Shown here piece by piece: positions 52,831-61,544 of a stretch of 64,000 bases of DNA (its first letter is position 1; every line of letters starts with the position of its first letter). Both the position numbers and the translations under genes were made by a program. The notes beneath the pieces were generated by a model. It searched no databases, was not told the origin of the DNA, and saw only the letters and a list, made by a program, of their open reading frames with translations. Location of the stretch: assembly GCA_944323115.1 (NCBI GenBank), contig CALURG010000079.1, positions 83,468 through 147,467 of the forward strand. Reading direction: 5' to 3'. This DNA comes from Candidatus Gastranaerophilales bacterium (GTDB lineage: Bacteria; Cyanobacteriota; Vampirovibrionia; Gastranaerophilales; Gastranaerophilaceae).

Positions 52831-54459
52831 ATGAGCCAACAAAATGTTAACCAACCGGGATTTGTAAAAAATCTCATTTCGAACTTACTAAAGACAAAAA
52901 ATCCTGATGATATGCTTGCACAGTCAGCAGAAACGGGATTGAACAAAACATTGAACTGGATGGATTTGATTATTCTCGGTATCGGTGCGGTAATCGGTGC
53001 TGGAATCTTTTCAATGGTAGGTTCTGCCGTTGTGGGAACAGATGGTCATGGTGCAGGTCCTGCATTGATTATATCAATGGTTATTGCAGCAATTGCGTGT
53101 ATTTTTTCCGCATTGTGCTATGCAGAATTTGCTTCGATGATTCCTGTTTCGGGCGGTGTTTATACATATACATTTGCCACGATGGGAGAGCTTGCTGCCT
53201 GGATGGTGGGCTGGGTGTTGATGCTCCAGTACACAATAGGAAATATCGCTGTTGCTTGCAGTTGGACAGGTTATCTTTTGCAGTTTTTAAGAGGTTTTGA
53301 ACCATACACAAAAGCATTGCCGGCATTTTTGCAGAGCATTGCTCATCATATAATGTATCCTCCGTTGTGGCTTGTAAGTGATTACGGTTCAGCAAAAGCA
53401 GCATATTTAAAAATGGGTATGAACCCTGTTGATCATATTCCGCATATATTCGGTGTAATTCCGTTTTGTGTAAATATTCCGGCTATTTTAATGATACTGC
53501 TTATTACGGCAATTCTTGTTAAAGGAATTTCGGAATCCAAAAACATGGCCGGTATCATGGTGGCAATAAAACTTTTGGTAATCGGTTTGTTTATCGGTGT
53601 TGGTGCTTTTTATGTAAAACCTGACAACTGGACTCCTTTCATGCCGAACGGCTTGGGAAGTGTTCTTGTAAGTGCGTTTACAATATTCTTTGCATATACC
53701 GGTTTTGACGCAATTTCTACAGCTGCCGAAGAAACAAAAAATCCGCAAAGAGATATTCCGATAGGTATTATCGGCACACTGCTTCTTTGTACGGTTGTTT
53801 ATATTTTTGTAGCACTTGTTCTGACAGGTGTAATCAGATGGGATATGATTAATATCAATGCTCCTATTGCTCATGCAATGCAGATGACAGGACAAGGCTG
53901 GGTTGCCGGTCTTATATCTGTAGGTGCTTTGACAGGTTTGACATCAGTTTTGCTTGTTATGCAGCTTGCCGCTACAAGAATTCTGTTTTCTATGGCAAGA
54001 GACAATTTCTTCCCGAGCATTTTGAAAAAAGTACATCCTGTTTACAAAACACCTCACGTTATTACTTGGGTTGTTGGTGTTGCAATGATGATAGGCTGTT
54101 TGTTCTTGGATTTGAATCTTGCCGCACAGCTTTGTATTTTCAGCGTGTTTACGTCTTTCATAATTGTTTGTGTGGGCGTTTTGATTTTGAGAAAAACAGA
54201 CCCTGACAGACACAGACCGTTTAAGGTTCCTTTTTCACCGTATTTTCCGGCTATGGGTATACTGCTTTGCGGCGGCTTGATGATTGTTGCCGTTACAAGC
54301 ATGGGCAAAACAGCTTTGCTCTTCCCGTTGTGGCTTTTAATCGGTATAAGTATTTACGCCGGATACGGATATAAAAGAAACAGACGTATCGAAAAAATTG
54401 AAGAAAAAAGATTACAAAACAAACAGGCAAGGGAAAGTGCCTCTGTAAAAACAAATTAA
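52831..54459 (+). CDS. APC-superfamily amino-acid permease (CAT type)
   Basis: A 542-residue inner-membrane transporter with about 12-14 spans. The first-helix signature IILGIGAVIGAGIFSMVG at about 50-67, then YAEFASMIPVSGGVYTYTF, FFAYTGFDAISTAAEETKNPQRDIPIGI and RILFSMARDN identify the cationic amino-acid transporter branch. Substrate may be Arg, Lys or a neutral amino acid. AAGGAT precedes the ATG; it follows glyQ by 15 nt and is likely in one operon. A terminator (54481-54514) closes it. Confidence 0.92.
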   Translation: MSQQNVNQPGFVKNLISNLLKTKNPDDMLAQSAETGLNKTLNWMDLIILGIGAVIGAGIFSMVGSAVVGTDGHGAGPALIISMVIAAIACIFSALCYAEFASMIPVSGGVYTYTFATMGELAAWMVGWVLMLQYTIGNIAVACSWTGYLLQFLRGFEPYTKALPAFLQSIAHHIMYPPLWLVSDYGSAKAAYLKMGMNPVDHIPHIFGVIPFCVNIPAILMILLITAILVKGISESKNMAGIMVAIKLLVIGLFIGVGAFYVKPDNWTPFMPNGLGSVLVSAFTIFFAYTGFDAISTAAEETKNPQRDIPIGIIGTLLLCTVVYIFVALVLTGVIRWDMININAPIAHAMQMTGQGWVAGLISVGALTGLTSVLLVMQLAATRILFSMARDNFFPSILKKVHPVYKTPHVITWVVGVAMMIGCLFLDLNLAAQLCIFSVFTSFIIVCVGVLILRKTDPDRHRPFKVPFSPYFPAMGILLCGGLMIVAVTSMGKTALLFPLWLLIGISIYAGYGYKRNRRIEKIEEKRLQNKQARESASVKTN

Positions 54460-54480
54460 TAAATCATGCTTATATTAATT

Positions 54481-54514
54481 GCCGGTGTTAATTAAATTTA
54501 ATGCCGGCTTTTTA
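54481..54514 (+). terminator. Terminator of the glyQ-permease operon
   Basis: GCCGG (54481-54485) pairs with CCGGC (54504-54508) around an A/T loop, then TTTTTATTG. Confidence 0.65.
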
Positions 54515-54873
54515 TTGTTTGTGAAACTCTCTGTAATTCATTTCAAAAGGTCGGAATATTTTAACAAGACCTGGACGAGATACACTGTTTAAGTTTTTTT
54601 TAAACGGGGGTTACAGGCGTTTCCTCATTTCATTCGGTCAATCCGTAGGCTGGGGTGAGGCTATGGAATTTTATCTTAGATATTCTCCCTTTCCCGGAGG
54701 GAGAGGGTTGGGGTGAGGGGTAGTAAAAAATGGCATACTTTTCAGACACCAAAAATCAATCAGGATAGGCTTTTCGATAAGATAAGATAAGATAAGATAA
54801 GAAACGCTGGATTATGCGATTAAGTAGTGAACTCCAAAACTAAACCCTTTACCATGAAAATATATATACAAAT
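54515..54873. repeat. Gene-free stretch with REP-like and pentanucleotide repeats
   Basis: I see no gene in this 360-nt stretch. It contains a C/G-rich palindrome (CTCCCT at 54685-54690, AGGGAG at 54698-54703) followed by GGGTTGGGGTGAGGGG, which resembles dispersed REP-like elements, and five tandem GATAA units at 54776-54800. The tandem repeat lies about 85 nt before the prepilin gene. Confidence 0.6.
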
Positions 54874-54885
54874 ATGGAGTCGAAA

Positions 54886-55347
54886 ATGCACAAAAATAAC
54901 GGTTTCTCTCTCGCAGAAGCATTAATGGCGTTGTTGATAGTTTCATTAATAACAATAGCTACAATTCCTGTAATAACTAAAAAAACAAGAATGAAAGAAG
55001 AGCACGGCAGATGGATGTGTACAATAGACAAAAACACCGGCGATCATATCCAGTGGATGACAGGTTCGTCCGTTGAGGCATCTGATTCCGAGTCTTGGAC
55101 TGTAGCAGGGAGAAACTGTGCCTTTATGCCTCCATCAAAGGCGAAAAATTTTAGTATAACAGCAGTCGGCGGAGGCGGAGGCGGTGCCGGTGCCGGAAGC
55201 AAAAGCGAAGTTTGGGATAAAAGTTTCGCTGTAGAATATTATGGCAAATACAGATTTCTTGCAGTTGGCGGCGGCGGTGCCAGTGCAGACGGCGATGTCG
55301 GCAACGGTGCTGACGGTGCTCCGGGATATGTCGTTATTGAATGGTAA
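54886..55347 (+). CDS. Prepilin with tail-fibre-like glycine-rich C-terminus
   Basis: A 153-residue type IV prepilin or pseudopilin. The leader ends at G6, and the mature protein begins F7-S-L-A-E11, giving the conserved Glu at position 5, followed by a hydrophobic helix to about residue 30. The C-terminal half is glycine-rich: a run at 95-104, another at 128-131, and an ending GAPGYVVIEW. That ending and the preceding Gly blocks match the glycine-rich tip domain of phage tail fibres. GGAG 6 nt upstream supports ATG 54886; ATG 54874 is an alternative. A terminator follows. PilT at 33841 suggests working pili. Confidence 0.85.
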   Translation: MHKNNGFSLAEALMALLIVSLITIATIPVITKKTRMKEEHGRWMCTIDKNTGDHIQWMTGSSVEASDSESWTVAGRNCAFMPPSKAKNFSITAVGGGGGGAGAGSKSEVWDKSFAVEYYGKYRFLAVGGGGASADGDVGNGADGAPGYVVIEW

Positions 55348-55398
55348 AAAGTTTACAAGCAGTTCAATTGAACTTTTTATATAGCTTATTTTTATTGC

Positions 55399-55427
55399 CT
55401 CTGTCTTTTTTAGACAGAGCTTTTTTT
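55399..55427 (+). terminator. Terminator after the prepilin gene
   Basis: CTCTGTCT and AGACAGAG arms with a 5-nt T loop, followed by CTTTTTTTA. Confidence 0.85.
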
Positions 55428-55544
55428 AGCTGTAAATGAATTTTGGTTTTTGGAAAAATATTTTTTGAAGTATGCTCAAACATTTTCTTGTTGTCGTTTT
55501 TAACAAAAGAATATTGTTAGATTTTTCGATTAACAATCAGTTTA

Positions 55545-56924
55545 TTATCTGATTAGCCCAAAACCTTTAAAAACAGGTGAAATACCCGTATTTAACTGTT
55601 GTTTGTTTAGATTCAGCGTTTGTTGAGGTTTTTGTTGGTGGTTGTATCTGTACTTTGTCCAAATTCTTGATACGGCACTCAAGACAAATCCCATTGTAAT
55701 CAAGCTGAAAAGATAAGGAACACCTGTGATAACGGTTTTTTGTTTTATTAGTTTTTCCATTTCAACAGCAAATGATGTGTTATTTTTTGCTGCCAGTTTT
55801 TTTGCAATTTCCGGTAAATCTTTTCTTTGGGGCACAGGTTGAATTAGTCCTTCTTGAGTTTTTTTGATAAGTTCAGGATATTTACCTTTTGAGGCGAGTA
55901 ATTTTTTAAATCCGGAATCAAGAAGAGAAGACCCGAAAATTGTATACAAAACAACCAAAGGAACACGAGTCCAAACCTCATAATAATCAAGTTTTCCTCT
56001 GTCTTTTGCCGCACTGGAATATCCAAAAAGACCCGTAATACAAGTTGCAGCCAATTGACCCTTGCTCAATGCGAGTTTTCCGTTGTTGTTGTTAAAATCA
56101 AGTTTTAGATATTCTTTCAGAAAATTGTCTGTTTTTTTTGATTTTAAACCGGCTTTTTGCAAAAGTTTTGAAATATTTGCTCCCGGCTCTAGAAGTATTT
56201 CTGAAAATTTTTGGGCGGCTTTTGATTTGTGGCCTGTTGCTGCAAGAACCAGCCCTGCACCGATTCCGCTTAAAGAGACAAGAGCACTTTTTAAAAGCAC
56301 CTTTTTTGAATGTGTTTCTACTCGTTTTTGTTGTTCAAGATTTTCTGTTTTGTTTTTATTCAGATTTGCAACATTGTTGAAATCGCTGACTTTAAAACAT
56401 TTTAAAGTAAACAGGTTTTTGGCAAAGCCTAACGCATATTCCAAAGCAGGAACGGTTATACAAGCCAATAATATCCCGCCTTTTGTTGTCAAAATGCGGT
56501 TTTTCAGGTTTTTGTCAAGATTTGATTTTTTTAATTCTTCGATACTGTGTGCGGTATTTTTTATAACCGAATCTTTTACTTTTTGCGGAAGGACGGATTT
56601 AAACAAACCTTTTTTAAAAAGATTTTCACCAAAAAAAGGAGCCGCAAAGTAAAATATACAGGATTCTAAAAATTCTAAAAAAGTAAATTCGCTGAAATCA
56701 ATAAAGCTTCGAGACAAAACCGCCTTTGGAAACCAGTTTGTCAAAGTTCCCTGAATGAATCTTGTGTGAGAAAGGTTTTCTTGAGATTTTAAAAATTTAT
56801 CCGACAGTTTTGTTATTTTGGAAAATTCTTTTTCTACACCTCCAAAAGCCGGCTGAGAATTGTTTTTATAATAAGTTGAGCTTTTACCATTTTTGTTAAA
56901 TTTGTTATTTATTGCTAAAATCAT
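55545..56924 (-). CDS. Large membrane protein with FxG motif at both ends
   Basis: The 459-residue protein has an Asn/Lys-rich N-terminus leading to P-A-F-G-G at 25-29, several hydrophobic stretches (about 90-110, 165-185, 215-235, 295-330, 400-420), basic helical linkers, and a C-terminus with P-V-F-K-G at 450-454. The same S/P-x-F-x-G pattern opens the two paralogues at 59766 and 61545 and the DHH enzyme at 16482. An AAGGAAAT ribosome site precedes the ATG. I know no function; a lineage-specific envelope or assembly role is conceivable. Confidence 0.7.
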   Translation of the reverse strand: MILAINNKFNKNGKSSTYYKNNSQPAFGGVEKEFSKITKLSDKFLKSQENLSHTRFIQGTLTNWFPKAVLSRSFIDFSEFTFLEFLESCIFYFAAPFFGENLFKKGLFKSVLPQKVKDSVIKNTAHSIEELKKSNLDKNLKNRILTTKGGILLACITVPALEYALGFAKNLFTLKCFKVSDFNNVANLNKNKTENLEQQKRVETHSKKVLLKSALVSLSGIGAGLVLAATGHKSKAAQKFSEILLEPGANISKLLQKAGLKSKKTDNFLKEYLKLDFNNNNGKLALSKGQLAATCITGLFGYSSAAKDRGKLDYYEVWTRVPLVVLYTIFGSSLLDSGFKKLLASKGKYPELIKKTQEGLIQPVPQRKDLPEIAKKLAAKNNTSFAVEMEKLIKQKTVITGVPYLFSLITMGFVLSAVSRIWTKYRYNHQQKPQQTLNLNKQQLNTGISPVFKGFGLIR

Positions 56925-56961
56925 TTTTCCTATTTCCTTTAAAGTTTGAAATTAAACACAT

Positions 56962-56986
56962 TAAAAAAACCGCCCGTTCAGGCGGC
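56962..56986 (-). terminator. Terminator of the Met-rich peptide gene
   Basis: On the minus strand CCGCC-tgaacg-GGCGG is followed by a run of seven Ts. It sits 23 nt after the stop of the 30-residue gene. Confidence 0.8.
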
Positions 56987-57008
56987 TTGTTGATTGCATA
57001 TTTTCAAA

Positions 57009-57101
57009 CTAACACATTCGATTTTTTGCAAAACAATGACCGCCTTTTTCCGGGCTTTGCATCATCATCATTTGCATCATCATAGTGTTGTTATTTTTCA
57101 T
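57009..57101 (-). CDS. 30-residue Met-rich microprotein
   Basis: The encoded peptide is MKNNNTMMMQMMMMQSPEKG followed by GHCFAKNRMC. Nine of 30 residues are Met, with two Cys and one His. AAGGAAA lies about 8 nt before the ATG, a strong promoter is upstream and a terminator downstream, so this is a free-standing gene and not a chance frame. Met/Cys/His clusters bind Cu(I) or Ag(I) in other proteins, so a metal-buffering role is a reasonable guess, but no homologue is known to me. Confidence 0.7.
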   Translation of the reverse strand: MKNNNTMMMQMMMMQSPEKGGHCFAKNRMC

Positions 57102-57124
57102 TAAAATTTCCTTCTTTTAACTTC

Positions 57125-57152
57125 ATTATAATCTATAAAAAACAGCGGTCAA
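57125..57152 (-). promoter_or_regulatory. Strong promoter of the Met-rich peptide gene
   Basis: On the minus strand TTGACC (57147-57152), 16-nt spacer, TATAAT (57125-57130), placing the transcript start near 57118, about 17 nt before the ATG. Confidence 0.75.
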
Positions 57153-57268
57153 TAAAAAATTGCTATCAGCAAATTTTTTATAAAAAATAAGGTAAAACGG
57201 AAAATACATTAAAGTAATAATAATTAATTGTGCTAAAATTCATTTATTTATAAAAAAGAACAAAAAAT

Positions 57269-58108
57269 ATGAGTTTGTATAGTAAACGCACAGAAAATAA
57301 TAACCTAAAAATACTAAAAAAAACAGATTATGAAAATCAGTATTTAAATGAGATTTTAAAAAATGAAATTTTGATAAAAGACCGGAAGCTAAAAATGCTT
57401 GAAAGAAAAATCAAACAACTTCAAGAAAGTAATTTATCAAAAATACAGTTTATTGCAAACCTTTCCCATGAAATAAAAAGTACATTAAATATCGTAATAG
57501 GTTTTTCTTCTTTGATAGCAAGTGAAGATATTTCAAAAGAAAAACAAATAAAGTTTTGCCAAAATACAATTAATGCCTCAAAACAGTTGCTTCAAACAGC
57601 AGAATTTACCATAGATGAAGCTCGTGCAGAGACAAACAACATGGAAATTAAATACATAGAATTTTGTCCGGCAGAATCTTTGCGAGAAATAATTACAATA
57701 TTAGAACAACAGGCTTTGCAAAAAAATATAAAAATAACTGTGGATTGCAAAAAGTTTTTAATCAACGGCGACAAAAGACGGCTGGGACAGCTTTTTTACA
57801 ATCTTATAAATAATGCGATAAAATTTAACAAAGTCGGCGGTTCGATAAAAATTTGTGCATCTGTTTCGGGAAATACTTTTCATTTCAAAATATCTGATAC
57901 CGGCTGTGGAATAGACAAAAATCAAAGAAACGAAATATTTAAATTCTTTTCAAGAATTCAATCAAAAAGTCTTGGCTGCGATGAATGCACGGGAATAGGT
58001 CTTTCTGTCTGCCAAAAAATTGTTAAACTGCATAAAGGCAATATAAATTTTTCATCAGAAACCGGCAAAGGTACTTGTTTTTGGTTTGATATTCCGGTGT
58101 CTCCTTGA
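57269..58108 (+). CDS. Cytosolic sensor histidine kinase
   Basis: The 279-residue kinase has no membrane span. The N-terminal 65 residues form a coiled coil, then comes the HisKA box NLSHEIKSTLN with the phospho-His near residue 69, the N box LFYNLINNAIKFNKVGG, G1 DTGCGID and G2 TGIGLSVCQK. No PAS or other input domain is present, so it probably takes its signal through a partner protein. No regulator adjoins. An extended -10 TGCTAAAAT lies about 35 nt upstream. Confidence 0.9.
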   Translation: MSLYSKRTENNNLKILKKTDYENQYLNEILKNEILIKDRKLKMLERKIKQLQESNLSKIQFIANLSHEIKSTLNIVIGFSSLIASEDISKEKQIKFCQNTINASKQLLQTAEFTIDEARAETNNMEIKYIEFCPAESLREIITILEQQALQKNIKITVDCKKFLINGDKRRLGQLFYNLINNAIKFNKVGGSIKICASVSGNTFHFKISDTGCGIDKNQRNEIFKFFSRIQSKSLGCDECTGIGLSVCQKIVKLHKGNINFSSETGKGTCFWFDIPVSP

Positions 58109-58186
58109 AATTGTCTGAAGAATCTTTGACACCAAAGTTTTGCGACGTATCCATTCTGACAAGACAAGCAACTGTAATTTTAAACG

Positions 58187-58215
58187 TTGACACAACAACA
58201 GGATAAGAGTATTTT
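58187..58215 (+). promoter_or_regulatory. Leaderless-type tsaC promoter
   Basis: TTGACA (58187-58192), a 17-nt spacer, TATTTT (58210-58215), then six nucleotides and the ATG. The consensus -35 and ideal spacing make this the best example here of a promoter whose transcript would begin at the start codon. Confidence 0.7.
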
Positions 58216-58221
58216 TGTTGT

Positions 58222-58818
58222 ATGGTTTTTGATAATCCCGAATTTGTTAAAGAATTAAATGAAAAACTAAAAAAAGGCGGCGTTGTGTCTTTTGTTACAG
58301 ACACGGTATGGGGTGTCGGATGTTTGCCGAACAGTGAAAAAGGTGCGGAAAATATATACGAACTTAAAAATCGTGACCGCTCAAAACCCTTGATTTTGAT
58401 GTCAAACAGTGTGGAAAACCTTCTGCCTTATGTAAAGTTTATTCCGGGCAGGGCACAAAAACTCATGGATAAATTTTTTCCCGGTGCTTTGACTTTGATT
58501 TTTGAAAAATCTGATTTAACTCCCGGTTATATAACTTCTTTTAAAAACACAGTTGGGATAAGAGTGCCTGACAATCCTGTTTTTAAACGACTATGCGAGG
58601 TTGTTGACGGGCATGTTCTCGCAACGACAAGTGCAAACCTTTCTTCCCAGCCGGCAGCATGCACATATGAAGAAGCTGTTTCTAATGTAGGAAACAAGGT
58701 TGAGTTTGTTTTTGAAGATTACGGCTATCATTCGGAAGGAAGAGCTTCCACAGTAGCACTTGCAATTGATGACGAGATAAAAGTTTTGAGGCAGGGTGAA
58801 ATTGTTATAGATATTTAG
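58222..58818 (+). CDS. tsaC: Sua5/YciO/YrdC threonylcarbamoyl-AMP synthase
   Basis: Makes threonylcarbamoyl-AMP from threonine, bicarbonate and ATP for the t6A37 modification of ANN-decoding tRNAs. The 198-residue single-domain protein (short TsaC type) has FVTDTVWGVGCLPNS, KNRDRSKPLILM with the K-x-R and S-K residues, FPGALTLIFEK, GIRVPDNPVF and ATTSANLSSQPA. No ribosome site is present; the ATG is 6 nt from a -10 box. A 15-bp terminator follows. Confidence 0.95.
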   Translation: MVFDNPEFVKELNEKLKKGGVVSFVTDTVWGVGCLPNSEKGAENIYELKNRDRSKPLILMSNSVENLLPYVKFIPGRAQKLMDKFFPGALTLIFEKSDLTPGYITSFKNTVGIRVPDNPVFKRLCEVVDGHVLATTSANLSSQPAACTYEEAVSNVGNKVEFVFEDYGYHSEGRASTVALAIDDEIKVLRQGEIVIDI

Positions 58819-58860
58819 ATACCCGTGATTTTGGTTCTTTAAAATATGTTTTAATTATAA

Positions 58861-58894
58861 AAAAATACTCTGTTAAAAATAACAGAGTATTTTT
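58861..58894. terminator. Bidirectional terminator with 15-bp perfect stem
   Basis: AAAAATACTCTGTTA and its exact complement flank an AAAA loop, between tsaC and the convergent 242-residue gene. Confidence 0.92.
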
Positions 58895-58909
58895 TGTGAA
58901 AACTTTAAT

Positions 58910-59638
58910 TTAGTGTTTGTCTGTCATCACAAACAAACTAATCAAATCATTGAGAGCAACAGCTTGTTTTTTGTAATCTTGAACCTGTTTTTCAAGTGAT
59001 TTGATGTTGTTTTTGTATTCCGCAATTGTAGACAAGCAGGCTTTTGCAGAAGCTGTAATACTGTCTTGTCCCTGTTGTGCTTCTTTTAGAACACTGTTCA
59101 TGGAAATTCCGAGTGCTTCCATTGTCTGTCTGATAATCTGTGCACCGGTTTGTTTTGTAACACCTTGCGGCAATTGCATAATTAATCTTTTTAAAACAGC
59201 AACATTTGCAGGCATTGCATAATTTTGCTGAGGCTGCATACCTTTTATCGGTTGAGCTGTATTAAACATTTCTTTTTCTTCAAACATTGGTGTTTCCGTT
59301 TCTTCAAAATTTAAATCTGTATTGTAATTATCTTCAAAACTGGATTGAAAATCTTGTTCTAAATCAAGGTTTGGCTTTTCTTCTTCAAAACTTGTAAAAT
59401 CTTCGGTTTTTTCTTCTTCTCCGGCTGTAAAATCCGAGAATTTTTCTTCAAGACTTATGTTATCTGTTATATTATCCGAATACATTTGATGAGAAGACGG
59501 TTCTTTGGTTTGTGCATCTCTGATTAGTGCAGATTCTTGAACACCGTCAGGTATCGGCTGAATTTCTATTTCTGCTTGTTTTTTTAATGCTTCTACTATT
59601 TTTTTACCCACTCCGGAGGGAAGTTTGTTTTCTGCCAT
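58910..59638 (-). CDS. Acidic protein with C-terminal coiled coil
   Basis: The 242-residue cytoplasmic protein has a basic helical N-terminus (GVGKKIVEALKKQAEI), a Glu/Asp/Phe-rich disordered middle (about 35-130), and a more ordered C-terminal domain from about 145: VAVLKRLIMQLPQGVTKQTG, then TMEALGISMNSVLKEAQQ and a coiled coil to the end. I recognise no family. AAGGG precedes the ATG. The acidic disordered middle with a helical end recalls scaffold or adaptor proteins (inference). Confidence 0.65.
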   Translation of the reverse strand: MAENKLPSGVGKKIVEALKKQAEIEIQPIPDGVQESALIRDAQTKEPSSHQMYSDNITDNISLEEKFSDFTAGEEEKTEDFTSFEEEKPNLDLEQDFQSSFEDNYNTDLNFEETETPMFEEKEMFNTAQPIKGMQPQQNYAMPANVAVLKRLIMQLPQGVTKQTGAQIIRQTMEALGISMNSVLKEAQQGQDSITASAKACLSTIAEYKNNIKSLEKQVQDYKKQAVALNDLISLFVMTDKH

Positions 59639-59765
59639 ATTACTAACCCTTTTTTTGTTTCAAATAAATTATATAAAGAATATAACTTTTTTTCAAAATA
59701 TATTTACAATATATTAAGCGGCTGCAAAAAAGTAAACACTGCTTATCGGCGAAACCTGTACAATT

Positions 59766-61523
59766 TTATATTTGTTTTAAAAAGGCTCCGAATGTTTTGT
59801 TATCTTTTTGAGCTGTCTGCATAAAATCATTGTTAAGTTTCATTTTTTCATTTTGATTTTTTAGCGTTTTTTTCAAAGCAGCATTTTTTTCACAGTGTTT
59901 TGTGATTGCAATATTTAAAGCAGGAATACCTGCACCCAAAACGACGCCTGAATAAAGATATCCGAGCAGCTGTGCATAGTTTTTGTATTTCAATCTTTGC
60001 ATTGTTGTTTTTGACAAATCTTGAAATTCTTTTTCCTGCAAAGCCTTATCTTTCATAATTTTGATAAGTTTTCTGAACGGAAGAGCTCTGCCTTTTTCGT
60101 CCAAAACGTTTATATTCATTTTTTCCAAAGCGGGATACAAGATTTCTTCATGAGTTTTTTCTACCGATTTTGAAACAAAATTCAAGAAACCTTTGCCGTT
60201 AATTTCTTTATTGTAATTTATAATATCTTTGTTGAATGCTCTTGCCGCAAGTTTTGAAACAAAGCCGCCCAGAATCAGCCAGTTTGCAAATCCGAGAGAG
60301 TCTTTTATTGAAGATTCTCTGACTTCGTTTTTATCACGAGCCGCAAAGATACGGCTGGTTATTGTAAGTCCGTATATGAGTTTGAATTGGTCAATTGTCG
60401 GTGCCATGCCTTTGTATTGCAGTTTTGATTTGAGTTCGCCAAAAGCTTTACCGAATTTGGTGTACAATTGATACGGTTTATCCAAAATTGTAGCAATCAT
60501 GGCAGAGCCCATTGCAAGACCTACAACTGTTTTTAAAACTTTAAAGCCTGCTGATTTGTCCGGTTCTCTTCCTTCAACACCGACAAATCCGTCAGAACCC
60601 GTACGTTTTTTTGTTAAATATCTGTTAAAAGGCTGTGAAGAAACGCCGATAGCAATAGGAATAGAAAGACCAGCAGCCATTGTAGCAAGTTTTTTGTTTT
60701 TAACACCTTTAAGAAATTTTTCAAGATCTTCAACAATATTTTTGCCGTCTTTTGCTGCTTTGTCGGTAACTGCTTTCAACATAGCATTTGCATTGCCGGT
60801 CAAATCTTTTAGGGAGCCTTTTACTCCGGTAATGTGTTCGGTTTGCATGCCGTGAGAACCGTTCACTTTTTCAACGACACGGAAAGTAGAACCTGCACCT
60901 GTTTCTCCGATAACAAGTTTGGAAATTTCCGCAATAGTGGATGATGGAACTTTGTATTTGTTTGAACCCGAGTCTGCCATGATTTTTGCAGCTTTGTCTG
61001 CAACTTCTTCAGGTATTTTGTGCCATATGTTGTTTCCTGAGTTTGATGTATTCAATCCTTCTATATTGCTGAAAAATGTTTTCCAGTATTTTTCTTTGTC
61101 ATATTTTCCGTCAACAACACTGCTTTTTACTATATTTTTAAATACATCAATGGCTTTTTCGTCCATGAACATAAGGTGTGTTTTTACACCGTTTGTTTTG
61201 TTAAATCTTGATGAAACAAGATAGCCTGCACCCAGACCGACAATACCGGCCATAGCGTGGTTTGCGGTACCTGATGACTCACGAAATCCTGTTTCCAATC
61301 CGGCATCTTTTGAACGGCTGAAATCAACCATTGTTCTTGGAAAAACCATAGAGAAAAAGTCTACAAAACAAGCACCGATAGCAGGACTTGTGTTTAAGAA
61401 ATTTAATGCTTGTGTTCCAACCCCAAAGGCACCTTTAAAGCTGGGGGATTGGTTGTTTTTTATTTTATTATTTTGGTGATGTCTAATGTTTGGTTGTGCA
61501 ATACTGCTAAATCGAGAAATCAT
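59766..61523 (-). CDS. Large membrane protein, FxG/PRTxVD family, copy 1
   Basis: The 585-residue protein has a basic Asn/His/Gln-rich N-terminus to S-P-S-F-K-G at 26-31, then the block TSPAIGACFVDFFSMVFPRT with P62-R63-T64 and D67, and FRESSG near 78. Hydrophobic segments lie at about 95-110, 285-300, 335-355, 410-430 and 515-535, with long charged helical parts between. It aligns along this N-terminal block with the next gene (61545) and more weakly with 55545. An AGGT ribosome site is present. Function unknown. Confidence 0.7.
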   Translation of the reverse strand: MISRFSSIAQPNIRHHQNNKIKNNQSPSFKGAFGVGTQALNFLNTSPAIGACFVDFFSMVFPRTMVDFSRSKDAGLETGFRESSGTANHAMAGIVGLGAGYLVSSRFNKTNGVKTHLMFMDEKAIDVFKNIVKSSVVDGKYDKEKYWKTFFSNIEGLNTSNSGNNIWHKIPEEVADKAAKIMADSGSNKYKVPSSTIAEISKLVIGETGAGSTFRVVEKVNGSHGMQTEHITGVKGSLKDLTGNANAMLKAVTDKAAKDGKNIVEDLEKFLKGVKNKKLATMAAGLSIPIAIGVSSQPFNRYLTKKRTGSDGFVGVEGREPDKSAGFKVLKTVVGLAMGSAMIATILDKPYQLYTKFGKAFGELKSKLQYKGMAPTIDQFKLIYGLTITSRIFAARDKNEVRESSIKDSLGFANWLILGGFVSKLAARAFNKDIINYNKEINGKGFLNFVSKSVEKTHEEILYPALEKMNINVLDEKGRALPFRKLIKIMKDKALQEKEFQDLSKTTMQRLKYKNYAQLLGYLYSGVVLGAGIPALNIAITKHCEKNAALKKTLKNQNEKMKLNNDFMQTAQKDNKTFGAFLKQI

Positions 61524-61544
61524 TTTTTTACCTGTTTAGTTTTT

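Noticed and set aside
54776..54800. CRISPR array
   Set aside because: The units are 5 nt, without spacers, and no cas gene is nearby. No other regularly spaced repeat was seen in the window.
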